17,058 nucleotides of DNA from Nitrospinota bacterium (GCA_022562795.1 JADFOP010000044.1:1-17058); one strand, 5' to 3'. Shown: positions 6,446 to 16,346, numbered from the stretch's first letter. A program made the numbers and translations. Notes: generated by a model not told the origin, from the sequence alone.

Positions 6446-7669
6446 TTAATTAGAGGCCGCTACCTGGAATATTCGCTTTTTCCCGACCTTGATGAGATAC
6501 GACGCGCTGGGCGGCGGAGGCAACTCGAGCTCGGAATCTGTAATGCGCTCCCCGTCGATGGAGACAGCCCCCTGGTCGATCAGACGGCGGGCCTCGCTCG
6601 AGCTGGCTGCCGCCCCGACGGCTACGAGAAGCTTCGGCAGCCACATGAGATCGTCCTCCCAAGGTACCTCCACGGCGGGGATCTCGTCGGGCAGCCCGCC
6701 TTCGCGAAAGACCAAATCGAACTCCTCGGCGGCGCGACGGGCGGCTTGCTCCGAATGGAATCTGGCGACGATCTCCTCGGCCAGCGCCACCTTCGCATCC
6801 CTGGGGTTCATCTGCCCGGCTTGACACTGCTCCTTCCACGAGAGGACCTCGCTCCGAGATCGGTCGGAGAGCAGTTCAAAGTAGCGCCACATGAGATCGT
6901 CCGAGACGCTCATGAGCTTGCCGAAGATCTCCCGTGGGGGCTCGTCAATGCCGATGTAGTTGCCGAGACTCTTGGACATTTTCTGGACGCCGTCGGTCCC
7001 CTCCAACAGGGGCATGGTGATGACGATCTGTGGCGGCTGGCCGTAAGACCGTTGGAGGTCGCGGCCGACAAGGAGGTTGAACTTCTGGTCCGTCCCTCCC
7101 AGCTCGACGTCGGCCTGAAGGGCCACCGAGTCGTAGCCCTGAATCAGAGGGTAGAGGAACTCGTGGATGGCTATCGGACGATGGTCGGTGAAGCGGCGGG
7201 AGAAGTCGTCCCGCTCAATCATCCGGTGGACGGTGTATCGCATGGCGAGCTGGATGAGACCCTCGGCGTCCATGGCGCGCATCCACCGGGAGTTGAAGTC
7301 GACGACCGTCAGCTCCGGGTCGAGAATCTTGAACATCTGCTTCCGGTAGGTCTCTGCGTTAGCCTCCACCTCTTCCCGGCTTAGAGAGCTTCGAGTCTCG
7401 GACGAGCCGCTTGGGTCGCCGATCATCCCGGTGAAGTCGCCGATGAGGAAGATAACCTCGTGGCCCAATATCTGGAAGTGGCGCAGTTTCTGAATGAGGA
7501 CCGTGTGGCCTATGTGGAGATCGGGCGCTGTGGGATCGAAGCCGGCCTTGACCCGAAGCGGCCGGCCGCTCTCGACGGCCTCCTTGAGGCGGTCGGCCAA
7601 TTCCACCTCGGTAAGAATCTCCTCTACCCCTTGGCGGATTAGCTCAAGCTGTTCGTCAACTGGCCGCAT
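6446..7669 (-). CDS. tyrS: Tyrosyl-tRNA synthetase
   Basis: Charges tRNA-Tyr with tyrosine in the cytoplasm. The ATG at 7669 gives [19 protein letters not shown] and 407 residues, a typical length; AGAGGA lies about nine bases upstream. The frame is open for 99 more codons, but those overlap the CorC-like gene. Class I motifs: HIGH at 52-55 ([14 protein letters not shown]) and KMSKS at 230-234. The catalytic fold includes [13 protein letters not shown] and [16 protein letters not shown]. The C-terminal S4 RNA-binding domain is at about 345-405 ([33 protein letters not shown]). HIGH rather than HVGH and the overall layout suggest the TyrZ-like subtype. An 80-base gap separates it from the upstream CorC gene. 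Confidence 0.95.
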   Translation of the reverse strand: MRPVDEQLELIRQGVEEILTEVELADRLKEAVESGRPLRVKAGFDPTAPDLHIGHTVLIQKLRHFQILGHEVIFLIGDFTGMIGDPSGSSETRSSLSREEVEANAETYRKQMFKILDPELTVVDFNSRWMRAMDAEGLIQLAMRYTVHRMIERDDFSRRFTDHRPIAIHEFLYPLIQGYDSVALQADVELGGTDQKFNLLVGRDLQRSYGQPPQIVITMPLLEGTDGVQKMSKSLGNYIGIDEPPREIFGKLMSVSDDLMWRYFELLSDRSRSEVLSWKEQCQAGQMNPRDAKVALAEEIVARFHSEQAARRAAEEFDLVFREGGLPDEIPAVEVPWEDDLMWLPKLLVAVGAAASSSEARRLIDQGAVSIDGERITDSELELPPPPSASYLIKVGKKRIFQVAASN

Positions 7670-7748
7670 AGGGGACGGTCCTCTGCTGGAGAGACTGCTG
7701 TGGGCTTCTACCACATCGACAGAATTGAGACAAGATGACGCCCTCGCC

Positions 7749-9020
7749 TTAAGGCTCGTCAGGGTCTGGCGTGGCTGCCGGCGGCTCGATGATTTCGACC
7801 AGTACCGACTTGACACTCCTATCATCGGCCTCATTAACTTTAAGGCGAGCCCCTCGAACCTCCACGGCTTGGCCCGGACGAGGGATGGTCTCCAGGTGGG
7901 TGAGAAGGAAGCCGCCCAAGGTCTCATAGTCACCGAGGGGCAGCGCCAGGCCAAGCTCCTCCTCAAGGTGGTCTAGCTCCATTCGGGCATCCACCATGTA
8001 GGACCCATCCGGCAACTCTTTATACCATGCCTGCGAGGCGTCGTACTCATCATGAATCTCCCCTACAATCTCCTCGAAGAGGTCCTCGATGGTCGCGATC
8101 CCGACGGCCCCACCGTACTCGTCCACGACGACGGCCACATGCATTTTCTCTTGCTGAAGCTCGCGCAGGAGGTCGTCCTTGCGCTTTGCCTCGGGCACGT
8201 AGTGGACGGGCCTTATGATGTCCTCGATTGTGCTCACATTCTCGGGCAAGATAAGGAGGTCGAAGGCGTTGACGAGCCCGATTATGTCATAAATCTCGTC
8301 CCGGTATACCGGGATGCGGGAAAACCCGCTTGTAACGACCTTGTCAATGACCCTCTCCGGGGTTGCGTCTGCGGGCACGGCGACGAGATTCACCAGTGGG
8401 ACCATCACCTCCTTGACGGGCGTGTCCCCGAACTCGAAGATGCGCCGGATCATCAGCCGCTCCCCAACCTCCAAGTCCACTCCCCTCTCGGAGCTATGGA
8501 CCAAGCTCTCGATTTCTTCCTTCGTAACGAAGGGGCTGCGGGCGGGCGCCTTACGGGCCACGAGGAGCCGAGCGACCCCTCCGACAACAATGCTGATGGG
8601 TCGAAAGGCTACCATCGCCCACCGAAGCGGGCGGATGACGCGAAGAGCCAGGCGATCAGCGTTCTCCTGAAAGATCGTCTTCGGCAAAATCTCGCCGAAG
8701 ACCAAGGCAAGCGGCCACATGAGGAGGAGCGCGTATAGCTCCCCGGCCCCCCCAAAGAGGCGGATAAGTGCGACCGTAGCCAAGGTCGTCGCCACCACGA
8801 CGGAGATATTCGTTCCCACCAAGGTTGTCGCTAGCAGCTGGTCAGGGACCTCGAGCAAATCAAGGAGACTTTGGGCTCGCCTGTCGCCATGGTCTGCCCG
8901 GTGACGCAACCGGATTCGGTTGGCCGAGATGACGGCTATCTCCGAGCCTGAGAAAAACCCCTCTAGGCCGACGAAGACCGCGACTAGCAGGAGGTCTATC
9001 CAGAACCAAGCGTCGATCAT
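7749..9020 (-). CDS. CNNM/CorC-family membrane protein with CBS pair (second of a tandem pair)
   Basis: 423 residues from the ATG at 9020, which overlaps the preceding gene's stop by four bases (ATGA). An N-terminal CNNM/DUF21 membrane domain (about 1-175) starts [21 protein letters not shown], with [17 protein letters not shown] and [10 protein letters not shown]. Then come two CBS domains (about 200-310), with [30 protein letters not shown] and [20 protein letters not shown], and a C-terminal CorC_HlyC domain (about 330-415), with [18 protein letters not shown] and [14 protein letters not shown]. Family members are linked to magnesium or cobalt transport and ion homeostasis; the old name 'hemolysin' is not supported. 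Confidence 0.92.
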   Translation of the reverse strand: MIDAWFWIDLLLVAVFVGLEGFFSGSEIAVISANRIRLRHRADHGDRRAQSLLDLLEVPDQLLATTLVGTNISVVVATTLATVALIRLFGGAGELYALLLMWPLALVFGEILPKTIFQENADRLALRVIRPLRWAMVAFRPISIVVGGVARLLVARKAPARSPFVTKEEIESLVHSSERGVDLEVGERLMIRRIFEFGDTPVKEVMVPLVNLVAVPADATPERVIDKVVTSGFSRIPVYRDEIYDIIGLVNAFDLLILPENVSTIEDIIRPVHYVPEAKRKDDLLRELQQEKMHVAVVVDEYGGAVGIATIEDLFEEIVGEIHDEYDASQAWYKELPDGSYMVDARMELDHLEEELGLALPLGDYETLGGFLLTHLETIPRPGQAVEVRGARLKVNEADDRSVKSVLVEIIEPPAATPDPDEP

Positions 9021-10273
9021 GGCGTCCTCTTGACCTGAACTTCCAGGATACGTAGCCCGGCGGTCTTCTCGACGGTGAATGTCAGGTTTTCATAGGAGAT
9101 CGTCTCGCTAGGCTTAGGCGGGCGCCCGAAGAGATGGAACACGAACCCGCCCACGGTGTCAAATTCATCCTCGGGCAGGCTAACCTCGGTCACGGCACTC
9201 AACTCGTCTAAGGGCGCCTTGCCCGCCACCCGCCACTGCTCCCTTCCCACAAGACTGATGAGCTTGACGGCGGTGTCGAATTCGTCGGCGATCTCGCCGA
9301 AGAGCTCCTCCAGGATGTCCTCCATCGTGACGAGACCCGCCACCCCGCCGTGCTCATCGGCGACGATGGCCATATGGACCTTCTCGGCCTGGAACTCCTG
9401 GAGCACCTCGCTGACGAGCTTCGTTTGGGGGACGAAGTAGACGGGGCTTAGGGCGTCTCGAAGGCGCCAGCTATCGCGGTCGCCCCGGCGGGTGACCTTG
9501 AGGAGGTCTTTGACGTAGAGAATCCCCACGATGTTATCCAAACGCCCTAGGTATACCGGCAATCGGGAGAAGATGGAGCGACGGACCAGGGCGAGCACGT
9601 CCTCAAAGGTCGCCTCCTCGGCGAGACAGGTCATGTCACCCCGGGGGGTCATGACTTCGCTGACTCGCGTATCGCCGAATTCGACCACCGAATGAATGAG
9701 CTCCTTTTCCTCGGCATCCAACACGCCCTCGGCATGTCCCACCTCCACGAGGGTCTTGAACTCCTCTTCGGTCAGGCGGGCCTCGCGGGCCTTTGCCTTG
9801 CTCCCCGCGAGAGGGGCAATGAGGTTGACCAGTCCGACAAAGACGACCCTCACCGGGGTGATGAGCCACCGAAAGGCCATCAATGGCCTGGCCACGAGCC
9901 TGGCGTGGGACTCTGGCCGGTGGACGGCATACGTCTTCGGGACGACCTCGCCAAACAAGAGCAGCAGGAGGATCGAAACGGCCATCGCGTAGAACTTTCC
10001 GGCAGGCCCAAAGATACTCAACGCCACGGCGGCAACTAGGATGGAGACCGAGACGTTGACGAGTTCGTTTCCGATTAGGAGGGTCACGATGAGCTGGCGT
10101 GGCGCCTCCAGGAGCCGGGCGATTGCTCGAAGGCTTTTCACCGGCGCACTCTTATACTTTCGGACCCGAAAGGGGCTGAGGCTGAAGAGAGCAGTTTCCG
10201 ATGAGGCGAAGAAGGCCGAAAGGACAAGGCAAAGGCCTATGAGCCCAAAACGCAGGAGATTTTCAGGGGCCAT
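9017..10273 (-). CDS. CNNM/CorC-family membrane protein with CBS pair (first of a tandem pair)
   Basis: The ATG at 10273 (MAPENLLRFGLIGLCLVLSA) overlaps the TGA of the DUF2062 gene as TGATG; upstream in-frame codons lie inside that gene. 418 residues with the same layout as its neighbour: CNNM domain (FFASSETALFSLSPF, FGEVVPKTYAV), CBS pair (DTRVSEVMTPRGDMTCL, SRLPVYLGRLDNIVGILYV, VADEHGGVAGLVTMEDILEE) and CorC_HlyC domain (WRVAGKAPLDELSAVTEV, FDTVGGFVFHLFG). The two proteins are clearly related but diverged. They may form a heteromer or handle different ions; that is inference. Confidence 0.92.
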   Translation of the reverse strand: MAPENLLRFGLIGLCLVLSAFFASSETALFSLSPFRVRKYKSAPVKSLRAIARLLEAPRQLIVTLLIGNELVNVSVSILVAAVALSIFGPAGKFYAMAVSILLLLLFGEVVPKTYAVHRPESHARLVARPLMAFRWLITPVRVVFVGLVNLIAPLAGSKAKAREARLTEEEFKTLVEVGHAEGVLDAEEKELIHSVVEFGDTRVSEVMTPRGDMTCLAEEATFEDVLALVRRSIFSRLPVYLGRLDNIVGILYVKDLLKVTRRGDRDSWRLRDALSPVYFVPQTKLVSEVLQEFQAEKVHMAIVADEHGGVAGLVTMEDILEELFGEIADEFDTAVKLISLVGREQWRVAGKAPLDELSAVTEVSLPEDEFDTVGGFVFHLFGRPPKPSETISYENLTFTVEKTAGLRILEVQVKRTP

Positions 10274-10761
10274 CACGTGACCGAAGACCCCCTCTGAGCA
10301 CGCCTCGTCTGGTAGGCCTGGATTATTGGGCGGGCGATGAAGTAGGCGACGAGACCCGCTATGACACCCGACGCGATCGCTCCAACACAAAAGGGCCAGA
10401 GCACCGGTTTTAGAGCATCCCAAATTGCTAAAATTTCCATCTCCTTCCACTCTATCCGTAAGGATGGCGGGGAGCTCCCCGTAAGGAATAGTCCAAACCA
10501 GAAAGCGCCGCCGTAGATGGGTGCGATAGTCCAGGGATTGTTCACAAAGGTGCCTGCAATAAGGACCGGGACGCTGAACCGCCCCACCCAGGCTATGGTC
10601 AACGCCAGGATGGTGTGTACACCCATGACGGGGAAGAAGGCAAGGAAGACCCCTATGGCGAAGGCCAGGGCCACGCGATGGGGGGAATCATCGACCCGGA
10701 AGATAGAGACGAGGCGCTCGCGGATGCTTTTGGACTGGGAGCTGGAATCTGACGAGTCCAC
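10273..10761 (-). CDS. DUF2062 small membrane protein
   Basis: Core match: IFRVDDSPHRVALAFAIGVFLAFFPVMGVHTI and then GTFVNNPWTIAPIYGGAFWFG, which are the family's conserved segments. Four hydrophobic stretches, ending with VGAIASGVIAGLVAYFIA. The start is uncertain. I take the GTG at 10761, ten bases after the thiL stop, giving 162 residues; TTG at 10842 would overlap thiL by 74 bases, and neither has a strong ribosome site. An AAGAGGGA lies within the thiL end. The function of the family is unknown. The gene ends in TGATG with the next CorC gene, so they are translated together. Confidence 0.82.
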   Translation of the reverse strand: MDSSDSSSQSKSIRERLVSIFRVDDSPHRVALAFAIGVFLAFFPVMGVHTILALTIAWVGRFSVPVLIAGTFVNNPWTIAPIYGGAFWFGLFLTGSSPPSLRIEWKEMEILAIWDALKPVLWPFCVGAIASGVIAGLVAYFIARPIIQAYQTRRAQRGSSVT

Positions 10762-10768
10762 GGAGCTT

Positions 10769-11785
10769 TTAGTAAGTGGTCCGAAAGTGGTTGAATCCCT
10801 CTTCAGACAGGGGACGTGCCCGGCCGTCTGGCTCAACGACAAGCACTCCCTCCGTCGCTTCGGTCATTGTTCCGATCCGGGTGATTCGCGGACCCGGCCC
10901 ACGGGCCTCTCGTTCGAGGGCCTCCAGCTTCTCCTCAGGAACTGTGAACAGAAGCTCGTAGTCCTCTCCGCCAGTGAGAGCCATCTTGAGCGGTTCGAGG
11001 CCTCGAGCCGGGGCGATCTCTTTAAGCGGCGAGGAGCATGGCAAGCGTGCGAGCTCGATGCGAGCTCCCAGCCCTGAAGCCCCGCAGAGGCGCTTGATGT
11101 CTGTGGCCAAGCCGTCGGAGATGTCGATCATGGAGGTGGCGAGACCCTCCTCGGCAATCCGGCGCCCGATGAGCAGGCGCGGCAGGGGGGCCACGTGGCG
11201 GTGCAGCAGCCACTGGACATCGGTCGAGGCGCCGTCGGCGCGCACCCCCTCCTCCAGCAGGGCAAGGCCTAATGCGGCATCCCCCAGGGTCCCTGTGACA
11301 CAGATCGTATCGCCAGGGGAAGCTCCGCTCCGGGCCACCACCAGCTCTTCGTCTTGCTCCCCGATGAGAACCAAGGAAAGGAGCATATGAGGCGCGCAAG
11401 CCGTGTCGCCCCCGACCAGAGAGAGGGCGTAGTGCTCGCAGGAGCGCCGAATCCCCCGGTAGAGCGCCTCGACATCAGCCACAGGGGTGCTGTCCGGCAG
11501 ACATATCGTCACGAGGACGAACCGGGGCGTGCCACCCATCGCGGCGATGTCGCTGACGTTGACCGCGACGGCTTTGGACCCTAGCTCCTCCAGGGTCATA
11601 AAGGCCGGGCGAAAGTGGACGTCCTCGACGAGGCAGTCGGTAGTCAAGAGCCAGGCCTTCCCGTCGGGGCGTCGTATCACGGCGCAATCGTCGCCAATGC
11701 CTATCTGGAGAGATTCGTCTTCCTGTCGGGACAGCGACCGGAGCCGTTCAACGAGGTTGATCTCTCCGATCTCAGCGACCCGCAC
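10769..11785 (-). CDS. thiL: Thiamine-monophosphate kinase
   Basis: Phosphorylates thiamine monophosphate to thiamine pyrophosphate, using ATP, in the last step of TPP synthesis. The GTG start at 11785 (MRVAEIGEINLVERL) is backed by GGAGG six bases upstream and by the family's usual N-terminus. It overlaps the preceding gene by 14 bases. 338 residues with IGIGDDCAVIRR, LLTTDCLVEDVHFR, SKAVAVNVSDIAAMGG, LSLVGGDTACAP, SMIDISDGLATDI and LTGGEDYELLFTVPEE. All key Asp and Gly positions of the PurM-like fold look intact. No other thiamine genes are visible. Confidence 0.95.
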   Translation of the reverse strand: MRVAEIGEINLVERLRSLSRQEDESLQIGIGDDCAVIRRPDGKAWLLTTDCLVEDVHFRPAFMTLEELGSKAVAVNVSDIAAMGGTPRFVLVTICLPDSTPVADVEALYRGIRRSCEHYALSLVGGDTACAPHMLLSLVLIGEQDEELVVARSGASPGDTICVTGTLGDAALGLALLEEGVRADGASTDVQWLLHRHVAPLPRLLIGRRIAEEGLATSMIDISDGLATDIKRLCGASGLGARIELARLPCSSPLKEIAPARGLEPLKMALTGGEDYELLFTVPEEKLEALEREARGPGPRITRIGTMTEATEGVLVVEPDGRARPLSEEGFNHFRTTY

Positions 11786-12956
11786 GCGGCGCCTCCATCT
11801 TGCGATGCTCCCCTATCTGGTCCAAGACCCGTTTGCGGATCGCCTGGGGCGGCTCGACGGGCCCCACGGCGCGGCCGCCCTCGATGAGGTCAACGAGCAG
11901 AGGCTCGACGGGCCCACCGCAGCCGCAGCTATCCGGTATGCTGCCGGCTGGCACCACTGCCCGAGCGGCGCAGGCGGCGCACCGGATAATCTCTTTGCGG
12001 CCGGACCACTTCCCTCGCTTGGCGATCGGCTCGCCTTCGATTTCGACTATATCAAGGGAAAAATCGATAACCTTTGCGCTGGAGATCGACGTACCCACCC
12101 CGAAGCCGTCCACGATGTCCGAATATTCGGCGATGTCCTTGGCACTAATCCCTCCCGAAAGAAAGATCTTCACGTGCTCGTAGCCTCGAAGATCGAGCTC
12201 CCAGCGCACTTCCTCAATAATCTGGCGCAGGTTGCCCCGGCGGGAGCCGGGAGTGTCTAGACGTACCGCCCACAGGTCTTTACCCAAGGCCTCCGCCACC
12301 TTCAGGCTCTCAAACTTTTCGTCGTCAAAGGTGTCGACCAGGGCGACCCGGCGCACGGTTGGGTCGATGACTTCGTGGAAGGCGAGGGTGGCCTCGGCCA
12401 CCCCGTCGAGCATGAGGATTAGGGCATGGGGGATGGTTCCGACGGGCTCCTCATTGATCATCTCGGCGCTGGCCACCACTGACACCCCGTCGCAGCCGCC
12501 GATAAAGGCGTTGCGCTCGATCATCGGAGCGATCGCAGGGTGCATCCTGCGGGCCCCGAAGCTTATGACCATCTTGTCACCAGCGGCGAGCTTGCAGTGG
12601 GCCGCTTCGGTCGCGATGCCGCTTGCCTGGCAGAGCAGACCGAGCAGGGCCGTTTCGAAGACTGCGAAGTCGGTGTAGATGCCTTCTAGGACGGCAACGG
12701 GCTCGTCCGGCTTAAAGAAGCTCCCTTCGGGCAGGGCCCTCACGTCGACGGGCACGCCCGTCAAAAGCTCTGCCACCTCCTCCTGGCCAGCAATCACCCC
12801 GAAGTCCCATTCAGGCCTGCGGGTCTTTAGGGCCACCTCCGCCACACACCGTTTGCGAATCCCCTTGGCCCGGAGAATCTCCACCGTCCTGGCGAAGTAA
12901 ACATCGGTGACCTTGCCGGCTTTTATCGCCTCGCCGTCGACCGTGTGGAAAGGCAT
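11772..12956 (-). CDS. pncB: Nicotinate phosphoribosyltransferase, archaeal-type with C-terminal Cys zinc knuckle
   Basis: Makes nicotinate mononucleotide from nicotinate and PRPP, in NAD salvage. 394 residues from the ATG at 12956, which overlaps the lon stop as TGATG. Motifs: DVYFARTVEIL, the core MVISFGARRMHPAIAPMIE followed by FIGGCDGVSVV, VALVDTFDDEKFE, the phosphate-binding IFLSGGISAKDIAEY and FGVGTSISSAK. Near 340-365 it has CAAC ... CGCGG, a four-Cys zinc-knuckle pattern like that known for the Thermoplasma-type enzyme. This short form differs from the E. coli-type enzyme. It is embedded between lon and thiL, which is unusual company for NAD salvage. Confidence 0.9.
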   Translation of the reverse strand: MPFHTVDGEAIKAGKVTDVYFARTVEILRAKGIRKRCVAEVALKTRRPEWDFGVIAGQEEVAELLTGVPVDVRALPEGSFFKPDEPVAVLEGIYTDFAVFETALLGLLCQASGIATEAAHCKLAAGDKMVISFGARRMHPAIAPMIERNAFIGGCDGVSVVASAEMINEEPVGTIPHALILMLDGVAEATLAFHEVIDPTVRRVALVDTFDDEKFESLKVAEALGKDLWAVRLDTPGSRRGNLRQIIEEVRWELDLRGYEHVKIFLSGGISAKDIAEYSDIVDGFGVGTSISSAKVIDFSLDIVEIEGEPIAKRGKWSGRKEIIRCAACAARAVVPAGSIPDSCGCGGPVEPLLVDLIEGGRAVGPVEPPQAIRKRVLDQIGEHRKMEAPRAGR

Positions 12957-15373
12957 CAGGCGCCTCCGTCGTCTGGCGATTCGCCTACCGCAGAGCCTTC
13001 GGCCGGGGGCCTCATGAGGGCTTGGTCGAGCACTTCGTCCATGGTCTCGCAGAAGATAAAGTCCATCTTTCGCCGAATTGGGCGGGGGATATCCTCCAGG
13101 TCCTTCTTGTTTCGGTTGGGCAGAATGATGTGGGGAATGCCTGCCCGCTGGCTGGCGAGAGTTTTTTCCTTGATCCCACCGATGGGGAGCACCCGGCCAC
13201 GCAGCGTAATTTCGCCCGACATCGCCACATCGCTCCGTGCGGGGATGCCCGTCAGAACGCTGGTCAGTGCGACCACCATGGCGATGCCGGCCGATGGGCC
13301 ATCCTTCGGGATGGCGCCGGCGGGAATGTGGATATGGATATCGTGCTCTGAGAAGAACTTCTCGTCGATCTTGAGCCGCTCGGCACGGGCCCTCAGATAT
13401 GAAAGGGCGGCCTTGGCGCTCTCTTTCATCACATCGCCCAAGTGGCCGGTGAGGGTCAGCTCCCCCTTGCCTTTCATGGTCGTGGCCTCAATCTTAAGTA
13501 TCTCACCACCCGCTTGGGTCCACGCCAACCCGTTGGCCACACCCACCTGGGGCGCTTCGACCTCGGTGTCGGGCAAGAACTTCGTCACCCCGAGGTAGGA
13601 GTGAAGGTTCGATACAGAGATCCCGAAATTCTTCTCCTCGCCCTCTGCAACCCGCCTGGCCACCTTCCGACAGATGGCCGCTACTTCCCGCTCGAGGTTG
13701 CGCAGGCCCGCCTCTCGCGTGTAGTGCGAGATGATTCGGTATAGGGCGTCACGCGATATGGTCAGCCGCTCGGGGGTCAGCCCGTGCTCCTCCAACACCT
13801 TGGGGATGATGAACTTCCGAGCGATGTGGTACTTCTCGTTCTCGGTGTAGCCGGGGATGGTGATGACCTCCATCCGGTCTTTCAGGGCGGGGAGGATGGG
13901 GTCCATGAGGTTGGCCGTCGTGATGAACATAACTTTGGATAGATCGAAAGGCACCCCTAAGTAATGGTCGGAGAAGGCGGCGTTCTGCTCGGGGTCGAGG
14001 ACCTCGAGAAGCGCCGCGGTGGGATCACCTCGGAAATCGGCCCCCACCTTGTCGATCTCATCCATCATGAATACAGGGTTATTGGAGCCGGCTTGACGTA
14101 TGCTCTGGAGGATGCGACCCGGCAGGGCGCCCACGTAGGTTCGGCGGTGGCCCCGTATTTCTGCCTCATCGCGGACCCCGCCAAGGCTGATGCGCACGAA
14201 TTTGCGTCCAAGGGCCCGGGCGATGCTCTTGCCGAGGCTGGTCTTGCCCACCCCTGGCGGGCCAACGAAGCAGAGGATCGGGCCTTTTGTCTGCTCTTTG
14301 AGTTTCCTCACCCCCAGGTACTCGAGAATCCGCTCTTTCACTTTTTCCAAATTGTAATGGTCCTCGTCGAGAACCTCGGCGGCCAGTTTGATGTCGAGGG
14401 AGTCCTCGGTGGAGGTGCTCCAGGGCAGCTCCACCATCCAGTCGAGGTAGGTCCTAACGATGCTCGCTTCGGCGGCGTCGGGGTGCATCCGCTCCATCCG
14501 CTTGAGCTGCTTTTCGGCCTCCTCCCGAACCTCATCGGACATCCCGGCTGCTTCGATATTCTGTCGGTACTCGGCGATCTCCTCAGACCGTTCATCCGTC
14601 TCGCCCAACTCTTTCTGAATGGCTTTAAGCTGCTCCCGAAGGAAGTACTCCCTCTGGGTCTTGGTCATCTCTTCCTTCGCTTCGGTCTGAATTTTATGTT
14701 GAATGGTGATAAGCTCAAACTCCCGGTTGAGAAGATCGGCCACAGCTTTGAGTCGCTCCACTGGATCATCTATCTCCAGCACACGTTGACCGTCTTCGAC
14801 CTTTAAGCCCAAATTGCTGGCTACGAGGTCAGCTAACCGGCCCGGCTCCTCGATACTCTCGGCTACGATGAGGACGTCCTGAGGGATGGCCTTGCCATGG
14901 GTGATTACCTGATCAAGCTGCTCCTTGACGTTCCGGATGAGGGCTTCAACCTCGACTGACACCTCCGCATCGGGCTGGTCCTCGAAGAGTTCGATCTGGA
15001 CTCGGAAAAAGGGCTCTCGTTGTATGAACTCCGTCATGCGGGCTTTCGACATCCCCTGGACGAGGACCTTGACCCGCCCATCGGGCAGCTTCAACATCCG
15101 AACGATCATGCCTACTGTACCGATGGAATAGAGCTCTTCGGGGCCCGGCTCCTCCAGATCGGCATCCCGCTGGGTTGCCATCATGAGCATACGGTGGGAG
15201 GCTAAGGCGTCATCCACAGCCTGGATGGAGCCTTCCCGACCGACGAAGAGCGGCAGGACCATGTAAGGGAACACAACGATATCCCTAACAGGCAGCAGCG
15301 GAAGGGTTGTTGGGATTTCGAACTGCTCTCCACTCTCGGGAGGAATGGCGGGCGCTTGGGACTTGGTCTTCAT
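12956..15373 (-). CDS. lon: ATP-dependent protease Lon
   Basis: 805 residues, a standard LonA length; degrades misfolded and regulatory proteins in the cytoplasm. The ATG at 15373 has AGAGAGG about ten bases upstream. N-terminal LON substrate domain about 22-225 (LPLLPVRDIVVFPYMVLPLF), a coiled-coil linker about 230-310, and the AAA domain with Walker A GPPGVGKT (371-378) and Walker B VFMMDEID (434-441). The C-terminal serine protease domain has PKDGPSAGIAM with Ser694 and GGIKEK with Lys737, 43 residues apart as in E. coli Lon (679/722). It begins 29 bases after galU with no visible terminator, so it is co-transcribed. No heat-shock operator was seen. Confidence 0.97.
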   Translation of the reverse strand: MKTKSQAPAIPPESGEQFEIPTTLPLLPVRDIVVFPYMVLPLFVGREGSIQAVDDALASHRMLMMATQRDADLEEPGPEELYSIGTVGMIVRMLKLPDGRVKVLVQGMSKARMTEFIQREPFFRVQIELFEDQPDAEVSVEVEALIRNVKEQLDQVITHGKAIPQDVLIVAESIEEPGRLADLVASNLGLKVEDGQRVLEIDDPVERLKAVADLLNREFELITIQHKIQTEAKEEMTKTQREYFLREQLKAIQKELGETDERSEEIAEYRQNIEAAGMSDEVREEAEKQLKRMERMHPDAAEASIVRTYLDWMVELPWSTSTEDSLDIKLAAEVLDEDHYNLEKVKERILEYLGVRKLKEQTKGPILCFVGPPGVGKTSLGKSIARALGRKFVRISLGGVRDEAEIRGHRRTYVGALPGRILQSIRQAGSNNPVFMMDEIDKVGADFRGDPTAALLEVLDPEQNAAFSDHYLGVPFDLSKVMFITTANLMDPILPALKDRMEVITIPGYTENEKYHIARKFIIPKVLEEHGLTPERLTISRDALYRIISHYTREAGLRNLEREVAAICRKVARRVAEGEEKNFGISVSNLHSYLGVTKFLPDTEVEAPQVGVANGLAWTQAGGEILKIEATTMKGKGELTLTGHLGDVMKESAKAALSYLRARAERLKIDEKFFSEHDIHIHIPAGAIPKDGPSAGIAMVVALTSVLTGIPARSDVAMSGEITLRGRVLPIGGIKEKTLASQRAGIPHIILPNRNKKDLEDIPRPIRRKMDFIFCETMDEVLDQALMRPPAEGSAVGESPDDGGA

Positions 15374-15402
15374 GAACGTCTAACCTCTCTCAGGGTATGA
15401 TA

Positions 15403-16265
15403 TCATATCATCAGAGAACGTAGGTAGTCTCGGAAGGCTTCTCCCAACTCTCCGTTCTTCAAAGCGTACTCCACCGTTGCCTGAAGATAGCCGAGCTTAT
15501 CCCCGGCGTCGTACCGTTTGCCTTCGAAAACGACCCCGTAGACGGGCTCCTCAGCCGCCAGGGCCCTCAGAGCGTCGGTAAGCTGGATCTCCCCTCGTCG
15601 ATCGGGCTTTGTCTCAGCTAGCAGAGGAAATATGGCAGGCGTCAAGATGTAACGCCCAATAATGGCCAGGTCGCTCGGAGCCTCCTCGGGAGTCGGCTTC
15701 TCCACCAGGTCCGTTATGCGCCAGAGCCTCTCGCCCATCTGGGTGCCGGCGATGACCCCATAGCGGCCGATCGCTTCACCGGGGATCCGCTCAAGGGCGA
15801 TCACCGAGGCGCGATGTTCGACTGCCACCTCTAGGAGCTGCTTGAGACACGGCACCTCGGAGTCGATGATATCGTCGCCCAGTACGACGGCGAAGGGCTC
15901 TTCTCCCACCGCCCCTGAAGCGCAGAGGATTGCATGGCCCAAGCCCAGAGCCTCCTTCTGGCGCACGTAGCAAAAGCTCGCCATATCGGCAATGGCACGG
16001 ACCTCCTCGAGGAGCTCGAATTCCCCTTTCGCCTCCAAGGTGTGCTCAAGCTCAATGGAGGCGTCGAAGTGATCCTCGATGGCCCGTTTGCCCCGGCCCG
16101 TGACGATGATCGCCTGAGTAATTCCGCTGGCGACGGCCTCCTCGACCCCGTACTGAATAAGCGGTTTGTCCACTAGCGGCAACATCTCTTTGGGTGAGGC
16201 CTTAGTCGCTGGCAAGAACCGGGTCCCAGACCACCGGCAGGGAAAACGGCTTTACGAACATTCAT
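15403..16265 (-). CDS. galU: UTP-glucose-1-phosphate uridylyltransferase with an apparent one-base frameshift
   Basis: Makes UDP-glucose for sugar-nucleotide and envelope polysaccharide synthesis. The true N-terminus is the ATG at 16265 (MNVRKAVFPAGGLG). The frame then shifts, and TRFLPATKASPKEMLPLVDK continues in another frame. Adding one base in the run CTGGGACCC (16221-16229) restores the family motif GLGTRFLPATKASPKEM. The rest is intact: AIIVTGRGKRAIEDHFD, VVLGDDIIDSEVP, YGVIAGTQMG, GKRYDAGDKLGYLQA, ending LRSLMI. Without the correction, translation would need the TTG at 16215, which loses the nucleotide-binding loop. A short homopolymer error is the simplest explanation; a recent inactivating mutation is the alternative. 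Confidence 0.9.
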
Positions 16266-16346
16266 CGTGAAATGAGTCCAACTAGGTCATGCGGGGGGAA
16301 CGGGAAATAAAATGTAGTTGTTAAATTCTCCGTCATCCGAAGGGAT

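Noticed and set aside
7670-7966. 99-codon N-terminal extension of tyrosyl-tRNA synthetase
   Set aside because: Lies across the CNNM gene's 3' end in another frame and has no resemblance to the family; [10 protein letters not shown] is a normal start.
15390-15410. Palindrome around ATGATATCAT between galU and lon
   Set aside because: Short and AT-rich, without a T-run or a G/C stem; not convincing as a terminator or operator.
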